From contig JAPZLL010000049.1 of assembly GCA_036250225.1 (NCBI GenBank), forward strand, positions 124,001 to 188,000: a stretch of 64,000 nucleotides of DNA, given 5' to 3'. Positions 22,621 to 34,475 of the stretch are shown piece by piece. This DNA is from Cercophora sp. LCS_1. Lineage: Eukaryota > Ascomycota > Sordariomycetes > Sordariales > Lasiosphaeriaceae. The notes beneath the pieces are model-generated. The model was not told the origin of the DNA. It saw nothing but the letters and a program-made list of their open reading frames with translations, and ran no database searches. The position numbers and the translations under genes were made by a program. The stretch's first letter is position 1; every line of letters begins with the position of its first letter.

Positions 22621-24949
22621 CTAAGCCTTCTCCTCAGCCTTATCCTCCTTCTTCTCACCGGCCTCACCCTCCTTCTGGTTCTTCATGTAGTCCTCATAGA
22701 CGGACATGGCCTCGTTGACCTTGGCACGTAGGGCCTCCTCATCGTCGTAGCTAGATTACAGTTAGCAATGTGTCCATCACCCTGTCAAGGGGAAGGGTAA
22801 CTTACAGATTGACGAGCTCGTTGTTGTCCATCTCCAGAAGCATACCAGTGATCTTGCCAGCCAGGTCGGGCTGGAGAGCCTGAATCTTGGGGAAGAGGTT
22901 CTCGCCAAGAATCTGCTTCTGCTGCTGAGGGTTGCCGCTAGCCGCTGCCAGCTGAGTCTGCAAGAGGCTGCTGGCGCTCAACTCACCACCCGCAGCGCCA
23001 CGTCCAGCACCGGCAAAGCCGCCGCGAGCATTGGGAGCACCACCACGGCCCAGGTTGCCGTTCTGGGGTCTGCCGTTAGGAGGGAATCCGGGAAGACCAG
23101 GGCCGCCCTGAATGCCCTGAGGAATGGTGGCAGGGATACCCTGAACGCCGCGGCCGCCGCGACCAGCCTGGTTAAGACCAGCTTGTTGCACCTGCTGCAT
23201 GGCGGCGATGTACTGCGGGTTGTTGGGAGGGTAGGGAGCTGGAGGGAACTGGCCCAAGGGATACATGTTGGCAGGGATCTGGTTGGGAGGCATACCACCA
23301 CGGCCGCCCTGCTGAGGATAGCCGGGGAACTGGCCGGGACGACCACCCTGGACACCAGGAATAGGCATGGCGCCCTGAGGGAAGGGCATGCCACGGCCAC
23401 CGGGGGGCATGAACGGCTGCTGGGCGTAGAAGAGAGGGGGCTGCTGCATGTACTGCTGGGGCAAACCGGCCTGAGCGGCGGCCTGTTGCATGCGAAGCTG
23501 GTTGCGAGCCTGGATGCTGGCCTCAAGCTGGCTCTTGCGCACCTCCTTGCGCTGTGCGAGGGCGACATAGAGCGGCTTGCTGCTAACCATCCGCTGGTTC
23601 ATCTCGGCGACAGCCTTGGTGGCATCATCGGGGTTGCTGAAGCAAACGAAGCCGAAGCCCTTGCTCTTGCCGAGCTTTCGGTCTCCCTTCTTCTCAGCCT
23701 TCTTCTCGCTGCCCTCGGACTCGGCCTCCTTGTCGGCCTCCTTGTCAGCCTCCTTCTTATTCTCCTTCTCCTTGGCCTCCTTCTCCTCGGTCTCGGCAAG
23801 TGTGTCGCGCATCACCTTGGCGGAGGTAATAGCACCGTAGGGAGCAAACAGCTCGCGAAGCTTCTCATCGTCGACATCGTCGTCCAGGTTCTTGATATAG
23901 AGGTTGACTCCCTGGTACTTGGTGGCCTTTTCGGCGCGAGCGGCCTCATAAGACTTGCGGAGTTCCTCCTCACGCTCGTGCTTCTTCTGGGCACGGCCGA
24001 CATAGAGCTCCTGGCCGTGAAACGGCTTGCCGTTGAGCTCCTCGACGGCCTTGGCAGCAGCTTCATGAGTAGTGAAGTTGACGAAACCGAAACCGCGGCT
24101 CTTCTGAGTCTCCTGGTCCCGGGCGAGCGAAGAGGAGGTGACCTCACCAAACTTCTCAAAGGTCTCACGGAACTCCTCGTCGGTAACCTCGTGGTTGATG
24201 TTCTTGACGTAGACGTTGGTGAAGTTGGCCTTCATCTCCTCAAACTTGCTCTGGCGATCCTTCTTGGGGATGTGATGACCAACGTACACCTTCTTCTCGT
24301 TCAGAAGCATGCCATTGACGTGCTTGATGGCCTGCGCGGCGGCCTCATCGGTCTCGTAGTGAACGAAACCATAACCCTTGGAGTTGCCGTTCTCGTCCTG
24401 GGCGACCTTGCAGCTAAGAATGTTGCCGAAGGCGGCGAAGGTGTCGTGAAGAGCCTTGTTGTCGATGGCAACATCGAGGTTCTTGATGAAGACGTTGCCC
24501 TGGCCAGTCTTGCGAAGAGCAGGATCACGCTGGGACCACATGATGCGGCAGGGGCGGCCCTTGATCAGAGTGTAGTTGAGCTCCTCCAAGGCCTTCTCAC
24601 CGTCGCTAGTGGTGTTGTAGTTGACGTAGGCGTAGCCGAGCGAACGACGGGTGACGGCGTCGCGGCAGACACGGATCGAGGCGACCGAGCCGATCTGGGA
24701 GAACAGCTCGAAAAGCATGGCCTCAGTCACGGACGAGTCGAGTTCGCCGACGTAGAGCGAGGCAGAGGCCTGGGGGTGGGGAGCAGCCGAGCTAGGCGTA
24801 GGACCCGCGGTGTCGATCTCATCACCCTGGTACTCGCCAGGAGCCACATTGGTGTTGATGGCGGGGGCATTCTTGTCGCCGTTCAAGCTGGTGTTGCCAA
24901 GATCAGCGGCAAGCTGGTCGACAGCGCCGGGGGCAACGGGAGCGGCCAT
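22621..24949 (-). CDS. PAB1: Poly(A)-binding protein Pab1
   Basis: Exons 22806-24949 and 22621-22750 (53-bp intron) give 757 aa. Four RRMs in order: SLYVGELD (about residue 63), GNVFIKNLD, NVYVKNINHEV and NLYIKNLDDDV, each with its matching RNP1 (for example SKGYGFVHY and SRGFGFVNF). A Pro/Gln/Gly/Met-rich linker follows, then the C-terminal PABC/MLLE domain, including GMLLEMDNNELVNLYDDEE, which crosses the last intron. Pab1 binds mRNA poly(A) tails and controls translation and deadenylation. RRM4 carries a long Lys/Glu-rich insertion between its RNP2 and RNP1 motifs. The long open frame on the opposite strand is a composition artefact. Confidence 0.96.
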
Positions 24950-27215
24950 GATGCTAGATTAGACCTATTGGGGAATCCTCGTCAGTCTTCTGTTGAGAGG
25001 TGGCTGCGCTGCGAATTTTGTCGATTGCGGGGCGGGTTGCGGAGCAGAGGCGATTTTGTGGGAGCAAACGTACCGGAATCTAAGCGGAGAAATTGAGAGG
25101 AAGGAGGACGATTGGACCGACGCGCGAAGAAAGAGCGGACGGTGAACAAACGAACTCTGGATGTCTCAAAGACGAAGATCGCAGGGAAACCTGTGTCGGT
25201 TCTCGTCTGGCGGTGATGACAAAGGCGGGGTGCAAGAGCGTGGTGAAGACGGCTTGCGATTGCGATTGTGAGGAGGGCTTTGGGTTTGGTTGGGGTGGTA
25301 GGGGTAGGATGTGGTTTTTTTCTGTGATTTTCAATTTTTTTTGGGTTGGTTTAGAAAATCAGAAAAGAAGTTGACAGGACAGATGCGAAGTACGAGGTCG
25401 TACTTATCTGACACCTTTCTCGGTCTTTTCGGAAAAGTTTTGGGATAAAGAGTTTTCGAAGGTTTCGCTTCGAAGAGGAGAAGAAAACGGCAAGCCACCA
25501 TGGGCGATCGGGGAATCAGATTTTTTTTCGTGCCCGCCCGCGCCTGCGTATGCGACGTGGGGATATGCGATTATGCGACACTAGTCAGGACTGCAACGTA
25601 GGCAACCTCCACACCGCTCTCATTCGTCTGAGTTTTGTGTATCCTTTTTTGGCAAGCTTTGAAATTTGCGCGTAGTTTCGGACCATTATAGAATATTTTC
25701 CAAACTACATCGTAGAGAGCTGGGGTCTCGTCACAGAGGTCTCGCAAGCCAACTCAGACACGCCCCAGGGTTAGGGCTCCGACAGGTGAGCGGTTCATGC
25801 CGCATCTGCATTTGCAACGCCAGACGCACTGTGGGGAACTTGGGTGTGCGGTTTGTACCTGCACTTTGACAGGTGACTGAGGGCCGTATTAATATGAGAT
25901 TGCGCAGGTGTCGCTGTGTTTGTGCTGTCCTGACGAGCGACAGAGCGGCGGGTAGGTCCTTGACAAAATAAACGAGCCACCAAGCTGCGAACGTGTGTTC
26001 CCACTCACATGAGGGGGTCAACATGGAATCTTGAGGTCTGCTGAGGTAAATTAAGAAGCGAATTGTCTAAACTGCAGTGTAAACTGTCTCAACGATCCAG
26101 AATTCAGATCACCCTGACGTGCACCAGAATCGTATGAGGCAAAATATGCAGCTATGAAGGATTGTGGGAGAACAGGGATTCAGGAAGTCTTATCGTTATC
26201 AGCTGGGTGGGACAGCTCGAGCTGTTCTTGACCCAGCTTGTGCCTCGTCCCTGTTGGAAACTGGAGATTCTGAGATTTGTAGGCGGGGAAGCACCTCGGG
26301 TTGCCTGTCCTGCTTGTCAGCCTTGCCATCGTGGATGTACTCTCTCCCAAGGCAACTTCTTGGGGACGGATGGCAACAGTTCGCGCGGGTGCCTTACCAA
26401 GCTGGACAGTAGTTTCTCGAACCGCATTTTGGCCCAGGAGCTGAACAAGAAAAGTAGTTTCCCACCAAGACATATTGCTGTCACTCGAGGACTGTAGCTA
26501 CTCAAGGAAGGGGCGACCAGGTCTCAAAACTTAAAAAGCAGATGATAGTCTCCAGATTCTAGACATGCCTTTTAATTTTGAAGTTGTCGCATGTATTGTC
26601 AAGTAAGTCAAGTTGGTGACAAAGAAAACCGGCACACTGAACCTAGCTCTGAGACTTCGAGTGGACCGGACGAATACTAATGCCAGTAGAAATCATCGGG
26701 AAAAGCTTCAAAGCCTTCTCAGTAGTGCTTCAGACATTCATATATTGAGTGATGCATTGGAATCTTGCATTTACTCCTTGTCAGTGAATAACTACCCCTC
26801 CAACTCTTTTGTGTGTACCGTTTATTTTGTTGAGGACTTGTGGTCGTACCACCTTTTTTGTTCGTAGATTCCCAAGTGCCGGCCCCATGTCTCCCAAAGC
26901 TCCATCGCTTGGGGGAGCTCTCGCCCCACGGGGAACCACCATAGGTACATCAGTCCCGTCTATCTGGGGCACTGAGCGTAGGCACGTAGGCTGCTGAATA
27001 AAAAAAATCCTGTCCTACCGTCCAGGTTCAACGCGCTACCTTGTAGCTTTTGCTCTGAAGGACAGGTCGAAAGTCCGTTTGGTCTTGCAGCTGCAACCGA
27101 GCTTTAGGTTTGGTTTCAAGGAACCCCGCGGACGGTCAGCAAGCCATTCCAGTCCTTGAGCTGACCTGCGCCGAACAACCCCGCCATCCCGGCTCTGCTC
27201 CCTCAACCCACAGCC
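24950..27215. other. 2.3-kb divergent promoter region PAB1/HUL5-like gene
   Basis: No supported coding sequence. It includes the PAB1 leader intron and a telobox-like AGGGTTAGGG at 25767-25776. The rest looks like ordinary noncoding DNA of lower GC content. Confidence 0.5.
24965..25073 (-). promoter_or_regulatory. Probable intron in the PAB1 5' leader
   Basis: Minus strand reads GTACGT at 25073 and CAATAG at 24970-24965, 15 bp before the ATG at 24949, with a CTGAC branch-site-like motif between. Long 5' leaders with introns are common in fungal PAB1 genes. Transcript evidence was not available. Confidence 0.55.
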
Positions 27216-30200
27216 ATGTTCCCAAACTTCACCGGCAACTCGCGCAAGACGCGGAACGTGAACCTGAGCGGCCAACGAACGGTCAACCCGTTTACAAGCA
27301 CATCATGGTCGTCAGGTGCACCGTCCGGAGCTTCCCAAACGGTGGCCCAGGCCCAGGCCGAACGACGGCAACGGCAGCGCGAGCGCGATCGACTGAAGGC
27401 CGCAATCCGAATCCAAAGAGCTTGGAGGGCCTACTATGTGCGACGAGACGCAAGGGCTGAGAGCCGCCAGCTGCTCGATCAACTCTACAGCGGAACCAGT
27501 GATGCAGTACAGAGGTCGAAACGCGCGCTACCTCTGCTCCTGTCCGTCTTCCAGCCCTTCCAGCCCGATGATCACCAAAGGCTGCGCCAAGTTGCACAAG
27601 ACCTTATCCAGACCCATTTTGGTGCATTCACATTGGGAGTAGGGGCTGTAGATTCAGCTTGGATGACCAAGCTCGCTCGGGTGCTCCTCGCCTCTCTCGA
27701 ACGGTATGTAGCCTAGCATCTTGTCAGAGAGGGGTCGTGGTACTAATAGGCCTCAGGCTCGAACCCGAATCCTTGGCTTCACAGTCCCAGTTGTTATTAG
27801 TGACCCTTAACGGGGTACTTCAGAGGAGGCCGGAGTCGTTCAAGGCTGTGTTGGCGCAGTACTACGAGGTCCTTGGGAGGTGTTGTCACCACGTCGGGTC
27901 GACATGGGAGTCACTAGATCTCGTTCGGGAGGCCGTGGTTGCACCGCTTATTGCAACCCAAGTGACTGGTAAGTTGGTGTCCATCTTTCTTTCTAACTAT
28001 AGGCTGTTCTGACCGAAGGCCGCGGCCGCCCGTCACTAGGGTCATTTAAAGAAACCGCCTACCACCAGTTTGCGGTCAGCTTTTTCTCGCAAAGAGACTT
28101 AGTACTATTCGAACATAATATCACCTCATTCGTCTCCGAAATAGACATAGATCGGCTTTCAGAGGCGGTATTTAGTTCGAAGACGAAAGACCCGAAGCTC
28201 CCAGAAAGACAGACATCGTCGTTGTGGCTCCTCGCACACTTCATCGCGCTTCAAAAGGCCCGAAAACTCCAAACCGTCGATTCCCGCCACCTCAAAACAC
28301 TGTACTTTCTTCTTTGCGCCTCATCAAGTCAAATCAGGGATTTGTTCTCGCGTGATGGTCCAAAGTCTGGCGTGGATCGAGAAAAGGGAGCCGATTTGCC
28401 ATCATACATCTCGACCCATTTGACTTCATTGGTTGAGAAGGACGAGATATCCAGCCTTTTGGAGAGATTCACAGCGTAAGCTATTGCAGGTTACGACTAC
28501 TCGGACATTTGCTGACAAGACTATTAGGAACCATGGCAATTCTCCCGACTCCGAGGCCGAGGATGCTAGCTTCCTTGCTGGTTACATCCTCACGCTTATG
28601 TTCTGTTTCCCTTCTCTTGGCGATGATATCCGCATGCGTCTCTACTTAGCAGATATTTCAACTCCTCAGGGACCTTTGCCTGCAGTCAAGTTCTTCTGGA
28701 ACGCCATGTTCAAAACCCCGTTGTTCTCGGCAATCGAGACGGACGAGGATGGTTCCTTGAAGGTTTTCCAGAATCAACGACGTCAAGCCGGGTCTGGCAG
28801 CTTTGATTCAAAGTGGCACCGGGATTGGCGAACCACCCTGCTGTTTCTCGAGCTGTATGTTTTTGTCCTTCGCTTGACGGACGACGATGACTTCTTCAGT
28901 GTGCTGAACCCGTCATATGACACGTCGGCGTCACGACTGCGAGCAAGCGGCTTGACAGGAGCAGAGTTAAAGAAACTCACTCGGTATCTCAAGCACCTTG
29001 CATTCACACTTTACTACTACCCAACTGAGACGCTTCTCAACTCTTCAGATTCATCCTCACTGCAAGAGCTCGGCAACGAGTACTCCGCAGCCCCGTCACA
29101 CCGCCAGGACTCCCGAGCGGCTGTCGACGCCGAAAAGGTCCAGAGCTTTGTGATTACGGCCGGAATAGAGTTTACGGCGTTCAGGAGTCTTGTAAGTACA
29201 GCAATGAAGATGCTGTATGAGAGAGACTCGAGACGCCCTTTCCTCCCCGCGGACCACTGGCTCATGACTGCCAAGTTCGACATGTCCAGCTTCGTTCAAG
29301 CTGTTGTCGCTGAAGAGTCGCGAAGACGCGAGCTGGAAGCGCAAGATGAAGACGACGAGGATGGGGACGCGGTCGACGATGACGACGAGATGGACATAGA
29401 TGAGCCTCCCGCTTTCACCTTCGCTGGTCAATTGCGGTCTCGGCACGCTCGAATAGAACAGCTGAGGGCTCGGCAGAGGAAGGACGCTCGTGAAAGGGTC
29501 CTGGCAGCCAACGGCCCAAAGCTGGAGATCTTGAAGAACATGCCCTTTGTGATTCCGTTTAGCACCAGAGTCAAACTATTTCGCCAGTTTGTTCTACTGG
29601 ATATGAATCGCAGGAGAGATGGAAATGTCGAGCCTGATAGGTGGCGGTTTTCGGTAATATCACGGCATGGTGATCCTACGGAAGACATGGGTCCCGGCCA
29701 TCCCGCCTGGAACGCACTCTCAAGGCACAAAGCCCAGATAACCAGAGGCCATGTCTTCGAAGACGCCATGCAGGCCTTCTGGAGCTTGAACGATGGGTTG
29801 AAGGAGCCGATCCAGATCACTTTTGTGGACGAGTTTGGCATGGAAGAAGCGGGCGTTGACGGAGGCGGCGTAACCAAAGAGTTTCTCACGAGCGTGACAC
29901 GAGAAACCTTTGATCAAAACACGAACTTATTCGTTTCCACAAGCAAAAACTCATACTATCCGAACCCATGCGCTGTCGACCAGCAAAAAGAAGCGTTGAG
30001 GGCAGCAGGGATGGCCGAGACCTCTAGCGCTTGGCGACAGAGGATCACGAGGCTGTACGAAGAATACGAATTTCTGGGGCGCATCATTGGCAAGTGTATG
30101 TATGAGGGCATCCTGATCGACATTGTCTTCGCCGGCTTTTTTCTCCTAAAGTGGGCATCCGCGTCTTCGGACAGCTACCGGGCAAACATCAACGATCTCC

Positions 30201-30904
30201 GTGAGCTGGACGAGGAACTCTACCAGGGCATGATGCGGTTGAAGAACTACATGGGTGACGTGAGCGACCTCGGCCTGGATTTCACCATCGCCGATCAGGT
30301 ATCGCTCCCGGGTGAGCCCATCAAGACGGTTACGCGAAATCTTGTGCCAAACGGCGAAAATATTGCAGTTACCAACGAGAATCGCCCGCTATACATCAGC
30401 TACGTTGCCCGCCACCGCTTGATAGTGCAGGCGCACTCACAAACACGCGCGTTTCTCCGTGGCCTTGGGATGATTATCGAACCTGCTTGGTTGAGCATGT
30501 TCAACCAAAACGAGCTTCAGAGACTGGTTGGCGGTGACAACTCTGAGATTGACGTGGAGGACCTGCGGCGCAACACCGAGTACAGCGGCGTCTACTCTAT
30601 TGGAGACGACAACGAAGAGCACCCGACAATAAAGCTCTTTTGGAAGGTTATGCACGAACTCGACGACGAGGCGCGGAGGGATGTGCTCAAGTACGTGACG
30701 AGCACGCCGCGGGCACCCTTGCTAGGTTTTAGCCAGCTGAAGCCCGCGTTCAGTATTAGAGACGGCGGCGGTGACGAGGAACGGTTACCCAGTGCCAGCA
30801 CTTGTGTCAACCTACTGAAACTTCCACGCTATTCAACGGCAGAAAGGCTCAAGGAAAAGCTCCTGTATGCGGTCAAGAGCGGAGCTGGCTTTGATCTGAG
30901 TTGA
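27216..30904 (+). CDS. HUL5: HECT E3 ubiquitin ligase, Hul5/UBE3C type
   Basis: Four exons (27216-27703, 27757-27968, 28019-28475, 28528-30904) splice in phase to 1177 aa. The N-terminus MFPNFTGNSRKTRNVNLSG is characteristic of Hul5/UBE3C and is followed by an IQ motif (AAIRIQRAWRAYYVRR, about residues 65-85). An acidic stretch lies mid-protein. The C-terminal third is the HECT domain, with the catalytic Cys at about residue 1145 in ASTCVNLLKLPRY. Hul5 is a proteasome-associated elongating ligase that helps degrade misfolded or stalled substrates. The second intron acceptor (CCGAAG at 28018) was chosen over an earlier TATAG because only it keeps the frame open. Confidence 0.92.
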
Positions 30905-31445
30905 TGGTCTGGGTTGATGCCAACTCGTATCCGCTCATAGGGCTGCGTCGGTCGCGTTTTCGTTGACCATAATCCTGTATGTGTGTAAGCTAAAGCGTTT
31001 CGATGCATTGCCATGGCAGCTTTATGGAGAGACAGCTGGGAAGCGATAACAGGGACGATGAAATGAAAATAGTTGAACCCTAACTTGACGTGGTAATTTT
31101 GGTCGTTCCCCAGGGACACCTCTTGTGACAAAGGCACTGGTGTTCTCGCTGAAAATTGGGAGAATGAGGACACCCATTCTACGCAGACTGTGCGTGGTGT
31201 TTATCCCCTCTTCGTGGGCTCAAATTGCAGTGAGGCGGCACTACCGACGGTGCACCCGACGGCGCAAGAATAGCCCGGCCCAAGCAAATGAGTGACAAAC
31301 TGGACGCTGCTCCAAGGACCTCATCCACTATACTCGATATATGGCTACCTCTTAACAATTGCCATCAACTTCACCCAAATCTACTTGCACCAACAATCGC
31401 ATCTAACCCGGGGTATCATCGTAAGTTTCGTCTGCTCAAACATCA
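30905..31445. other. Convergent intergenic region
   Basis: Contains the 3' flanks of the HECT ligase (+) and the GH125 gene (-). Nothing else recognised. Confidence 0.55.
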
Positions 31446-33332
31446 CTATTGCTGGTAATTCAGGACCAACAGATATGGCTTCCTCTGCCGCAAATCCAAC
31501 ATCATCTGCCCGAAAAGACCATTCGCCCATGAAAACCTACCCCAGGAAATTAGATCAACCCGATCCTGAGCTTGCTAGTATAATAAACTCACCATTGTCT
31601 AGTCCAAATACTCTCACTATGCGTATTGATCGACTCATGCATGAGCCCCAGCCCGTTTGTCGAAGAGAGCAGCTGCTTCAGATTATCAACAATTTCCGCA
31701 TCATCATCAGACGTCATGATCCGTGCAATGAGACTCATGGGCCACGCCATCCCAGGTCCAACATGCGGTCCCCCAGTTCTAAAGGAGTCGAATCAAATCA
31801 GCCCCTGAATTTGCTCGCAGCGTGAACAGAGACATACCCATTGATAACCGGCCCAAACATGTAATACGGGTTCTCCTTGCTGAGAACGAACCGTCTCGTA
31901 TTCTGATAGATTGGATCGTCTCGAGCAACGAAGCCAAACAGGGGCATGCTTAGTAGACTGGGGATGTTCGCGTCGTCCTACCCCTGTCAGCACCGTTTGT
32001 CGCTCCAGCAAGAGGTGAAAACGAACTCACCATGGCATTATAACTTCCATACCCATCAACTTCATACGCATAAATCTTTCCATACCGCCTATGATTCACC
32101 CGCCCATACTTCTCGATCCCCTGTCTGATCCCTCCCGCCAACGTCCTCATCCGTTTTGCGAGGGCATTCTTCCCCAACCGCTCCGCGATCCCCGCCGTCT
32201 CACCCAGGTACCGCGAAAACATCATATTCGCCGGCACAAACAGCTGATACAAACATGCGTCATCGCTCGGTCGAAACGCACTACGCACCATCCCCGTCCC
32301 GCCCTTTACGGGGGCGCCTACACCCGCGTTGCCCAGCGTTTCGTACGCCGAGTTGGTCGTCCGCTGGAAGATGTAGGGCTGGTACGCGACTGACCCATCT
32401 CGGTTATACGTGCCGCCGAGGAGATCAGACGTCATATTGAGAATGGCGTCGACGGTGTCAAGCCAGTGGAAGCGGCTGAAAAAGTTGGTGTCGTCCGTGG
32501 CGGAGTGGTAGTCGTGCGAGAGTTGGAGGAAGGCGGCGAGCGAGTCCAATTCGTACTTGCATTCGAAGACGATGGAGGGGTCGGGGGCTGGGGTGATGTA
32601 GTCGGTTGAGCCCGAGGAGAAGGAGGACGACTTGGCGTATTTGGTGGCTTCGGGCGGCGCGTGGAAGGCGTTGCAGTGCGGGGCGGCGAGGATGTAGCGC
32701 GCCTGGAGGTTGATGGCGCCGCGGAAGAGGGAGGCGAGGGATTTGGTGGAGGGCGAGGGGCGTAGGAGGGGGAGGTAGGTTTCTGGGGGGTGTTAGTCTT
32801 GCGGACTCGGTGGGCTTGGGAGTGAGACGCACGGAGTTGGTTTGCGCTGTCGCGGAGCCACATGGCGTTGATGTCGCCCGTCGTTATGAAGGTGAGCTGG
32901 TGGAGGGTAAGCTTATGGGGTGGTTTCATGCGAGGGTAAAGCTGAGGTTCATACTTCTTCATGCTTGTTGCCTTTGGCGTGGCCGCGCCAGGTGATGGCT
33001 GTGTCAAGGGTATTTGGGAAGCAGTTCTCAAAGAGTCGAAAGAGATCCGGGTCTCTGATTGATCGCGCCATCTGGTGGATCGTCTCTTCGACCTCGGATG
33101 CGTTGAAAGTGCGACATGCTGGATACGGACGTTGGTATGAGAGTGAGTATCGTCCCGGCGAGATTGGCTCATGGCGACCGTAGGCGTATGATGAATAGTC
33201 CGGACATGAATTGTCGTCCTCGACAATCACCGTCTGGGAGGGGTCAGAGGTGGGCGGCACGCCGCCTTTCAGCGCCCGCGATGCTGGGAGGGCGGCCAGC
33301 CCTGCGAGCCATGATGCCCTCATTCTTTGCAC
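31446..33332 (-). CDS. Glycoside hydrolase family 125, exo-alpha-1,6-mannosidase (Mug157-like)
   Basis: Six exons on the minus strand; every junction I checked keeps the frame (for example KHEE|LTFITTG, NQL|QTYLPL, YNAM|DDANIPS, NG|TGGPHVG, RQW|FSWANG). The N-terminus MRASWLAGLAALPASRA looks like a signal peptide, so the enzyme probably enters the secretory pathway. Family blocks include TTGDINAMWLRDSANQL, MVRSAFRPSDD, PANMMFSRYL and HESINTHSESIWTRQWFSWA, the last holding the acidic catalytic region of GH125. Known members remove terminal alpha-1,6-mannose from N-glycans or mannan. ATGs at 33332 and 33323 are both possible. It is divergent from a GH92 mannosidase, suggesting joint action on mannosyl chains. 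Confidence 0.9.
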
Positions 33333-34475
33333 CGCTCAAAAAAACCAAACCATCACGAACGCGAAAATCTCAGGATTTTGGGGAGCGAGGGAGCGCGGTA
33401 AATATTTTCTCGATTTCTAAGGTAGCGATCGTCTAGCTAGGCGCGCTCGGGGTAAAACAACGGGCTGTTTGAGTTCAACGGGCATTGATTAATCTCAACC
33501 TGGGCCCAAGCCGGATCGCGGCTTGCAGGCGATGCATTTCCCTCTGCAGCCACAGACAGGTCGGCACGGCATGGTGCTCCGGTAGTAGGAGGCAAGACGT
33601 GATTGCGGAGGCGGGCGACGGGTTGGTGTCCTATAATGGCAAAAATAAGTAGGATAAATTGGACTGGGTGAATGTGAAATGAGACCCAAAACGGGACCCT
33701 GAAATGTGATGCATAGGTGAAGAGCCTTGGCCCGTTGAAACTTTCTTGGCCGTCACGACGCTGCTCGGATCGCGAAGTCTGGGCAAGGATAGGGCATTTG
33801 GATGTGGAAGGTGGAAGTGATCGTTGTTGGAGACGGTCGGGCCGTGCCTTCCTGCGAAGGAGAGGCCCGGTTTTTATACTAGCGCTGACGTTACCGTTCG
33901 TCGGGTCGTACCTGCGTCGACCGCGTTTGCGCGTTTTCCCGCGACGATCAAGACACCGCATTCTTTGCGCTCCAACTGCCCCACGACACGAATCTTCAGC
34001 ACGCGGGTTGGGACCACAACGTCGTCCGCAATGGACTCGGTGGGGTTGCCGCAGAGGCGGGACTTCGGAGCCTAGACGCCTCCAGAGGGCTGATCCCCCG
34101 CAATTCAACATTCCCGAAGGGGTTTAGCGCATAACCATACCCCTGAGCTCGCGACCACATTCCGGCCGCTGCTGTGCATTTGCCCCTGGTCTTGGCACGC
34201 GCACCCCAGAAGAAGATGCGTGGGTCAATTTGTCCCACGCTGGCCTTTTGCTGGTGTGCTGAGTTGAGGACGATGTTTGACCTTTTCTTGACATGAGATC
34301 CCGGCCCAACAGACAGATTGTGACTCCGGTGTTTCGCGCTTAACGGTGACACAGACGGCGCTGGCTCCGATCCGATCGTCTTCCCATCCGGTTAGCATGC
34401 CCGCGTCCGCGCCGTGATTCTCCAACCCGTTGGAGAGCCCCCGTCTTTCTTGTTGGTGACCCGGAGGGCAACAAC
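33333..34475. other. Shared promoter region of the GH125/GH92 pair
   Basis: 1.14 kb between divergent starts. The long minus-strand frame (33437-34111) has no recognisable domain and is treated as noncoding. Confidence 0.55.

Noticed and set aside
23183..25096. 637-codon plus-strand frame opposite PAB1
   Set aside because: Antisense shadow of the strongly codon-biased PAB1 gene; Leu/Val-rich low-complexity translation with no domain.
33437..34111. 224-codon minus-strand frame between the mannosidases
   Set aside because: Arg-rich start and mixed composition without similarity; more likely the shared promoter region.
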